This document shows positions 4,770-8,835 of a DNA stretch of 8,835 nt, piece after piece (position 1 is the first letter of the stretch; every line of letters begins with the position of its first letter). The stretch comes from Candidatus Saccharibacteria bacterium UBA3829. Lineage in GTDB: Bacteria; Patescibacteriota; Saccharimonadia; Saccharimonadales; Saccharimonadaceae. The notes under the pieces are model-generated. The model saw nothing but the letters and a program-made list of their open reading frames with translations, ran no database searches and had not been told where the DNA came from. Location: the NCBI GenBank assembly GCA_002393165.1, contig DGIF01000005.1, positions 1 to 8,835 of the forward strand, read 5' to 3'. A program made the position numbers and the translations under genes.

Positions 4770-5945
4770 ATGAATAGAGTGCCTCTTGCGGAGCGTATGC
4801 GCCCTACTAAGCTGGAAGACGTCCTTGGGCAAGACGACATTATTGGCGACGGCAAAATCCTAACCGAAATTGTTAAGAAAAAAGAGCCGGTCAACTTAAT
4901 TTTTTGGGGACCTCCCGGCACTGGCAAAACCACCCTCGCCCGCATCCTTGCTCGCGAATTTAACGCCGACTTTATCGAAATTTCCGCCGTCACCGCCGGC
5001 AAAAAAGACATTGAGGACGTCGTGAAGCGCGCTAAACTCAACTGGAATTTAAAAACCCGTACCATCCTTTTTGTCGATGAAATCCATCGCTTCAATAAAG
5101 CCCAGCAGGACGCTTTCTTACCCCACGTCGAATCTGGCCTCATCACTTTAATTGGCGCTACCACCGAAAACCCATCCTTTGAAGTCATCTCCCCCCTCCT
5201 CTCTCGCTCTCGCGTCGTCGTGGTAAGCCCCCTCAGCAAGCCAGCCATTCTCAAAATCCTAGAAAAAACCTGCAAGTCCGAAAAAATCAAAATTGACGAT
5301 ACTGCCCTAGATTACTTAGCCGAACTCTCCGGCGGAGACGCCAGAAGCGCGCTTGGAGACCTGGAACTAGCCGCATCCTTATCTAACAAAGTCACCAAAG
5401 ACGTCGTCATCGAAGCCGCTGGCAAGAAGTTACCCGGTTACGACAAAAAAGGCGACCGCCATTACGACACCATCTCCGCCTTCATCAAATCTCTCCGCGG
5501 TTCCGACGTCGATGCCGCCCTCTACTATCTCGCCCGCATGGTGAATTCTGGCGAAGATCCTAAATTTATTGCTCGCCGTATGGTCATTTTTGCATCCGAA
5601 GACATCGGCCTGGCCGGAAACGGCGCCCTTAGCCTCGCTACCGCCTGTTTCCAAGCCGTCGAGCGTGTTGGTATGCCAGAATCTGGCCTTATCCTCGCCC
5701 ATATCACAGTCGCTCTCGCCCTCTCCAAAAAATCCCGCGCTACTACCGACGCTTGGTTCACCGCCATCGATTTGGCACGAAAAACCATGAACGAGCCGGT
5801 GCCAACCTGGCTCCGTAATGCGCCAACTAAGCTCATGAAAGACCTTGGCTTCGGCGAAGGCCAAAAGTGGGAAGCCGGCTTCCATCTCGACAAATCCTAC
5901 CTCCCAGATTCTATTAAAGACACACAAATCTGGAAAAAACCGTAA
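4770..5945 (+). CDS. rarA: Replication-associated recombination protein A (RarA/MgsA), AAA+ ATPase
   Basis: This is a 391-aa protein, slightly shorter than typical RarA. The N-terminus MNRVPLAERMRPTKLEDVLGQ is the standard family opening. Walker A is GPPGTGKT at 47-54, Walker B is TILFVDEIH at 98-106, sensor 1 is GATTEN at 129-134, the arginine-finger region is LLSRSRV at 143-149, and sensor 2 is GGDARSAL at 188-195. The C-terminal tetramerisation/MgsA region follows, with HYDTISAFIKSLRGSD and MVIFASEDIGLA. RarA is a clamp-loader-related ATPase acting on stalled or gapped replication forks with SSB and RecA. A TTG-initiated extension to 4725 lies upstream of the promoter and is rejected. It appears monocistronic and leaderless, and converges on the ABC exporter gene. 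Confidence 0.97.
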   Translation: MNRVPLAERMRPTKLEDVLGQDDIIGDGKILTEIVKKKEPVNLIFWGPPGTGKTTLARILAREFNADFIEISAVTAGKKDIEDVVKRAKLNWNLKTRTILFVDEIHRFNKAQQDAFLPHVESGLITLIGATTENPSFEVISPLLSRSRVVVVSPLSKPAILKILEKTCKSEKIKIDDTALDYLAELSGGDARSALGDLELAASLSNKVTKDVVIEAAGKKLPGYDKKGDRHYDTISAFIKSLRGSDVDAALYYLARMVNSGEDPKFIARRMVIFASEDIGLAGNGALSLATACFQAVERVGMPESGLILAHITVALALSKKSRATTDAWFTAIDLARKTMNEPVPTWLRNAPTKLMKDLGFGEGQKWEAGFHLDKSYLPDSIKDTQIWKKP

Positions 5946-5954
5946 AACTTTCCC

Positions 5955-5972
5955 AGCGCGAAGCGAAGCGCT
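5955..5972. terminator. Hairpin between convergent rarA and exporter genes
   Basis: AGCGC (5955-5959) and GCGCT (5968-5972) enclose GAAGCGAA; an alternative fold is CGC-GAA-GCG. T-rich sequence follows on the plus strand (AAGAATTTCTTTTA), and GGGAAAGTTTT follows on the minus strand. It may act as a weak bidirectional terminator. The core CGCGAAGCGAA is shared with the hairpin at 3888-3908. Confidence 0.45.
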
Positions 5973-5983
5973 AAGAATTTCTT

Positions 5984-7768
5984 TTATGCTTCTTCAAGGA
6001 ATGCTCCGCTTTGCCGTGACCAAAGCTTCGCATATTCACCATCTCTGGCCAGCAACTCTTTATGCGTTCCCTTTTCCACAATTTTACCATCATGGAGCAC
6101 CACAATTTCGTTAAGTCCCGCGATTGTTGACAATCGATGCGCCACCACAATCGAAGTTCGCCCTTCCATTAAGTTTGCTAGCGCCTTCTGAATTGCCGCT
6201 TCAGACTCCGAATCAAGCGCTGAAGTCGCTTCGTCAAGCACCAGGATCGGCGCATCCTTCAAAATCGCCCGCGCAATCGCAATTCTCTGCCGCTGCCCGC
6301 CAGACAGTTTCACGCCACGCTCACCCACCATCGTGTCATAACCATTTGGGAGTTCCGCAATAAACTCGTCCGCGTGTGCCAGTCTCGCCGCCTCAAACAC
6401 TTCTTCGTCGCTCGCCCCCGGCCGACCATATTCTATGTTTTCAAAAATTGACCGATGAAACAAGACTGACTCCTGTGGCACATAGGCAATCGCCTCGCGC
6501 AACGTTTTCTGCGTTACGTCGCGAATGTCCTGTCCGTCAATATAAATCCCACCACCACTCACATCCGCAAATCTTAGTAGTAGCTTAGTGAGCGTCGTCT
6601 TACCAGACCCACTCACCCCCACTAGTCCCACGCTCTGACCAGGAGAAATCTTCAACGTGAAATCTTCGAAAATCGCTTTCTTCGCATCCTTGTGCTTAAA
6701 TGAAATCCCTGAAAAATCAATCTCTGCTGGCCCTACGGCTAGGGCCTTGGCTCCCGCCCGGTCAACAACATCATCTTTCATACTCAAAATCTCAGTCATT
6801 TCGTGCGCATCGCCAAACACCCGCGTAAAAGTTCTAAATATACTATTAAGATCCCACAGGCTACCCAGTACCTGCTGTGAATAAGTAATAATCAACACCA
6901 GCGTCGCCACCGAAAGCCCGAACACCGTCGTGCCAGTCACCATCAAGTAAACCGTAGCTCCAACCAGCCCCACATTTACAAAACTAAAGAAAATTTCTCG
7001 CACAATGTGCGCTCGCATATTATGATTCGCCACATTGAACCACTTGCGATTAAAACTCGCATAACGCTTCTGTTCGTGTTTTTCCCTTGCATATGACTTT
7101 ACGGCCAAAATATTTGAAATGGAGTCCGCAAGTTGCCCCGTCACCTTATTGCTCGCCTCAGCCTCTTCTCTATTTATTCTCGCAATCGGCTTAGACATCA
7201 AACCCGAAATCAACGCATAAACAAAAATCAATCCTATCATTATGGCCGTAAATATCGGAGCTCTTGGAAACAGAATTACTATATATGACACAATCGCCGT
7301 CACCCATGGCAAAATATTCCAAACAATCTCGTCTAGCAGTCGCTCATACGCACCCACAAAGCGATTTGTCTGTGAGACCAAAGACCCAGAAAATCTATCC
7401 GAATGAAACTGCATAGACTGCGCCGAAACCACATCAAACACTTGGCTCGACAAATCATACATCGCCCGAAGCTCTAGCCGCCAAGCAAAGAAAGTTCTTA
7501 ATTTCTCAAACACAAAACTGCTGACTACATATAGCAACATCAATTTTCCGGCCATAGGCAATATTTTCGCCACTAACTCATCTTGCGGTAGTCCTTCAGA
7601 AACTACACCAATCATGTCAGACATCACCAACGGGATCAACGCGCTTCTAATCGTAATAACAATTGGTGTCAATATAAGCGCCCCTAACGCCAAACCCTTA
7701 TATCGTTTCGTCGCCAACCAAAAATAATATAAAGTCTTACCGGTTGTGCTCTTTTTGTTTTTACTCAT
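5984..7768 (-). CDS. ABC exporter half-transporter (TMD-NBD fusion)
   Basis: This is a 594-aa type IV ABC exporter (MsbA/BmrA-like) of normal length. A basic N-terminus precedes six predicted membrane helices at about 26-48, 73-90, 150-168, 172-192, 256-276 and 280-300. The ATPase domain starts near 345: Walker A GVSGSGKT at 384-391, Q-loop Q432, signature LSGGQ at 488-492, Walker B ILVLDE at 508-513 with catalytic E513, D-loop SALD at 516-519, H-loop H544. All catalytic elements are intact. It probably exports a lipid, drug or peptide from the cytoplasmic membrane; the substrate is unknown. The ATG at 7768 follows a perfect extended -10 by six bases, so it has its own leaderless promoter 91 nt downstream of a second exporter gene. 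That partner could form a heterodimer with it. Confidence 0.95.
   Translation of the reverse strand: MSKNKKSTTGKTLYYFWLATKRYKGLALGALILTPIVITIRSALIPLVMSDMIGVVSEGLPQDELVAKILPMAGKLMLLYVVSSFVFEKLRTFFAWRLELRAMYDLSSQVFDVVSAQSMQFHSDRFSGSLVSQTNRFVGAYERLLDEIVWNILPWVTAIVSYIVILFPRAPIFTAIMIGLIFVYALISGLMSKPIARINREEAEASNKVTGQLADSISNILAVKSYAREKHEQKRYASFNRKWFNVANHNMRAHIVREIFFSFVNVGLVGATVYLMVTGTTVFGLSVATLVLIITYSQQVLGSLWDLNSIFRTFTRVFGDAHEMTEILSMKDDVVDRAGAKALAVGPAEIDFSGISFKHKDAKKAIFEDFTLKISPGQSVGLVGVSGSGKTTLTKLLLRFADVSGGGIYIDGQDIRDVTQKTLREAIAYVPQESVLFHRSIFENIEYGRPGASDEEVFEAARLAHADEFIAELPNGYDTMVGERGVKLSGGQRQRIAIARAILKDAPILVLDEATSALDSESEAAIQKALANLMEGRTSIVVAHRLSTIAGLNEIVVLHDGKIVEKGTHKELLARDGEYAKLWSRQSGAFLEEA
6001..6650. 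repeat. ATPase-domain segment repeated at 7871-8520
   Basis: This segment is colinear with 7871-8520 at a constant offset of 1870 bp, with no indel seen at the points checked. Identical runs include 35 nt (6273-6307 with 8143-8177) and 26 nt (6195-6220 with 8065-8090). Similarity drops sharply past about 6650, toward the linker and membrane domain. Confidence 0.85.
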
Positions 7769-7774
7769 AAGTTT

Positions 7775-7783
7775 ATTATAACA
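7775..7783 (-). promoter_or_regulatory. Extended -10 box giving a leaderless start for the exporter
   Basis: TGTTATAAT has TATAAT at 7775-7780, six bases (7769-7774) before the ATG at 7768. No -35 stands out at 17 nt (AGTTTT). The box lets this exporter gene be transcribed independently of the one upstream. Confidence 0.7.
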
Positions 7784-7859
7784 TAAACTACCCTCTAAAA
7801 ACTATACGCTTCTCTAGCCTCACCAGCTAAACGTCATGCACATCTTAAAAAACAGAAAA

Positions 7860-8835
7860 CTACCCCAAAAATGCTCCACTTTGGCGTGACCAAAGCTTCG
7901 CGTACTCTCCACCCTTTTTAAGTAGCTCCTGGTGTGAACCCTGTTCCACAATTTTCCCATCCCTTAGCACTACAATTCTATCAAGCCAAGCAACGGTAGA
8001 TAATCGGTGCGCCACTACAATCGAAGTTTTGCCCTCCATCAAGTTGGCCAGCGCCGCTTGTATCGCCGCTTCAGACTCCGAATCAAGCGCCGAAGTCGCC
8101 TCATCGAGCACCAGAATCGGTGCATCCTTCAAAATCGCTCGTGCAATCGCAATTCTCTGCCGCTGCCCGCCAGACAGCTTCACGCCTCGTTCACCCACCA
8201 TCGTGTCATACCCATCCGGCAAGTCTGCGATAAACTCGTCCGCATATGCCAGTCTCGCCGCCTCAAAGACTTCCTCGTCCGTTGCCCCAGGCTTACCATA
8301 GGCAATATTCTCAAATATGCTTCGGTGAAACAATGACGATTCCTGCGGTACATAAGCAATCGCCTCACGCAGCGTTTTCTGTGTCACATCACGGATGTCC
8401 TGTCCGTCAATATAAATCGCTCCAGACTTTACGTCGTCAAATCTAAGCAATAATTTCGTCAAGGTCGACTTACCAGAACCAGACACACCGACCAAACCCA
8501 CACTCTCGCCGGGAGAAATCTCTAAGTTGAAATCTTCGAACAATCTATCTTTCTGCTTCTCGTGACTAAATGTTACATGATCGAAATTAATTTTCGCCTC
8601 GCCAACAACTAGCGGCCTATCCGTCTTATCATCAACAATATACGGCAAATCCAATACCTCCACCATTTCCTTAGCATCACCAAATGAGCGATTGATATTG
8701 CGCAAAATATTATTTATATTCCAGATATTAGATATCAAAGAATTCGATATTGAATACAAGAACACCATACTGGCGATATTAAGGCCAAATATCTTATGAC
8801 TCATTATTATCAGCACTAATAGCAACACGAACGTA
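7860..8835 (-). CDS. Second ABC exporter half-transporter, N-terminus outside window
   Basis: The frame is open to the window edge (…TFVLLLVLIIMS), so the first helices and true start are missing; an in-frame GTG at 8828 is internal. The visible part covers the last membrane helix region, a linker (SFGDAKEMVEVL), and a complete ATPase with GVSGSGKS, Q-loop PQES, LSGGQ, ILVLDE and AHRLS. It ends in WSRQSGAFLG, nearly the same tail as the downstream exporter (WSRQSGAFLEEA). Membrane and linker parts are clearly diverged from that paralogue while the ATPase is nearly identical. The two may form a heterodimer, or two separate homodimers. Both ATPases keep the catalytic Glu, so neither nucleotide site looks degenerate. 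A weak hairpin after the stop does not clearly terminate it. Confidence 0.93.
   Translation of the reverse strand, partial: TFVLLLVLIIMSHKIFGLNIASMVFLYSISNSLISNIWNINNILRNINRSFGDAKEMVEVLDLPYIVDDKTDRPLVVGEAKINFDHVTFSHEKQKDRLFEDFNLEISPGESVGLVGVSGSGKSTLTKLLLRFDDVKSGAIYIDGQDIRDVTQKTLREAIAYVPQESSLFHRSIFENIAYGKPGATDEEVFEAARLAYADEFIADLPDGYDTMVGERGVKLSGGQRQRIAIARAILKDAPILVLDEATSALDSESEAAIQAALANLMEGKTSIVVAHRLSTVAWLDRIVVLRDGKIVEQGSHQELLKKGGEYAKLWSRQSGAFLG
7871..8520. repeat. ATPase-domain segment repeated at 6001-6650
   Basis: This is the partner copy of the exporter ATPase segment at 6001-6650, in the same orientation and at a constant 1870-bp offset. It holds the same 35-nt and 26-nt identical runs (8143-8177 and 8065-8090). 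Confidence 0.85.

Noticed and set aside
4751..5893. Minus-strand open frames across rarA
   Set aside because: These are low-complexity Arg/Ser-rich translations opposite a complete rarA; they are antisense shadows.
8826..8828. GTG at 8828 as the start of the second exporter
   Set aside because: The frame is open through the window edge and the protein would lack most of its membrane domain; this is a truncation by the window.

Overview
The window is a compact bacterial segment with short or overlapping intergenic gaps, mid-range GC by eye, and the standard genetic code (all readable frames end at ordinary stops and no in-frame TGA recoding is needed). The gene set is rarA, a YggU/DUF167 protein, a HIT protein, HAD phosphatases, small orphan membrane proteins and paired ABC exporters. 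Together with the habit of placing a -10 box directly against the start codon, this suggests a small-genome Patescibacteria/CPR organism, perhaps Saccharibacteria. That placement is inference; no 16S or other marker is present to confirm it.

Layout. Positions 1-767 (minus): a probable two-gene operon of a four-helix membrane protein and a truncated unknown protein. Positions 852-1726 (minus): an FMN split-barrel (pyridoxamine-phosphate-oxidase-like) protein, preceded by a separately transcribed cupin-like protein with its own terminator. Positions 1831-3182 (plus): two HAD hydrolases coupled by an ATGA overlap, running convergently into a HIT-family gene (3157-3681, minus) with a 26-bp overlap. 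Positions 3736-4042 (plus): a two-tRNA unit, tRNA-Lys(TTT) and tRNA-Val(GAC), separated by two perfect hairpins with GAA loops and closed by a terminator lying inside the 3' end of the opposing DUF167 gene. Positions 4005-4656 (minus): DUF167 and a three-helix orphan membrane protein. Positions 4770-5945 (plus): rarA, complete. Positions 5984-8835 (minus): two tandem ABC exporter half-transporters, the upstream one cut by the window edge.

The strongest unifying signal is promoter architecture. Five genes (852-1256, 1831-2436, 4005-4226, 4770-5945, 5984-7768) have a perfect TATAAT whose last base lies 6 nt (7 for rarA) before the ATG, so transcription should begin at the start codon and the mRNAs should be leaderless. 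Four of these five are extended -10 boxes (TGnTATAAT). The other genes with a readable start region carry Shine-Dalgarno sequences, and two of their promoters also have a TGn element. The window therefore mixes two initiation modes that can be told apart by eye.

A second signal is that the two ABC exporters are far more alike in their ATPase domains than in their membrane domains. This suggests homogenisation of the ATPase segments, and both ATPases look fully catalytic. I see no defence island, CRISPR array, transposon or phage module here.
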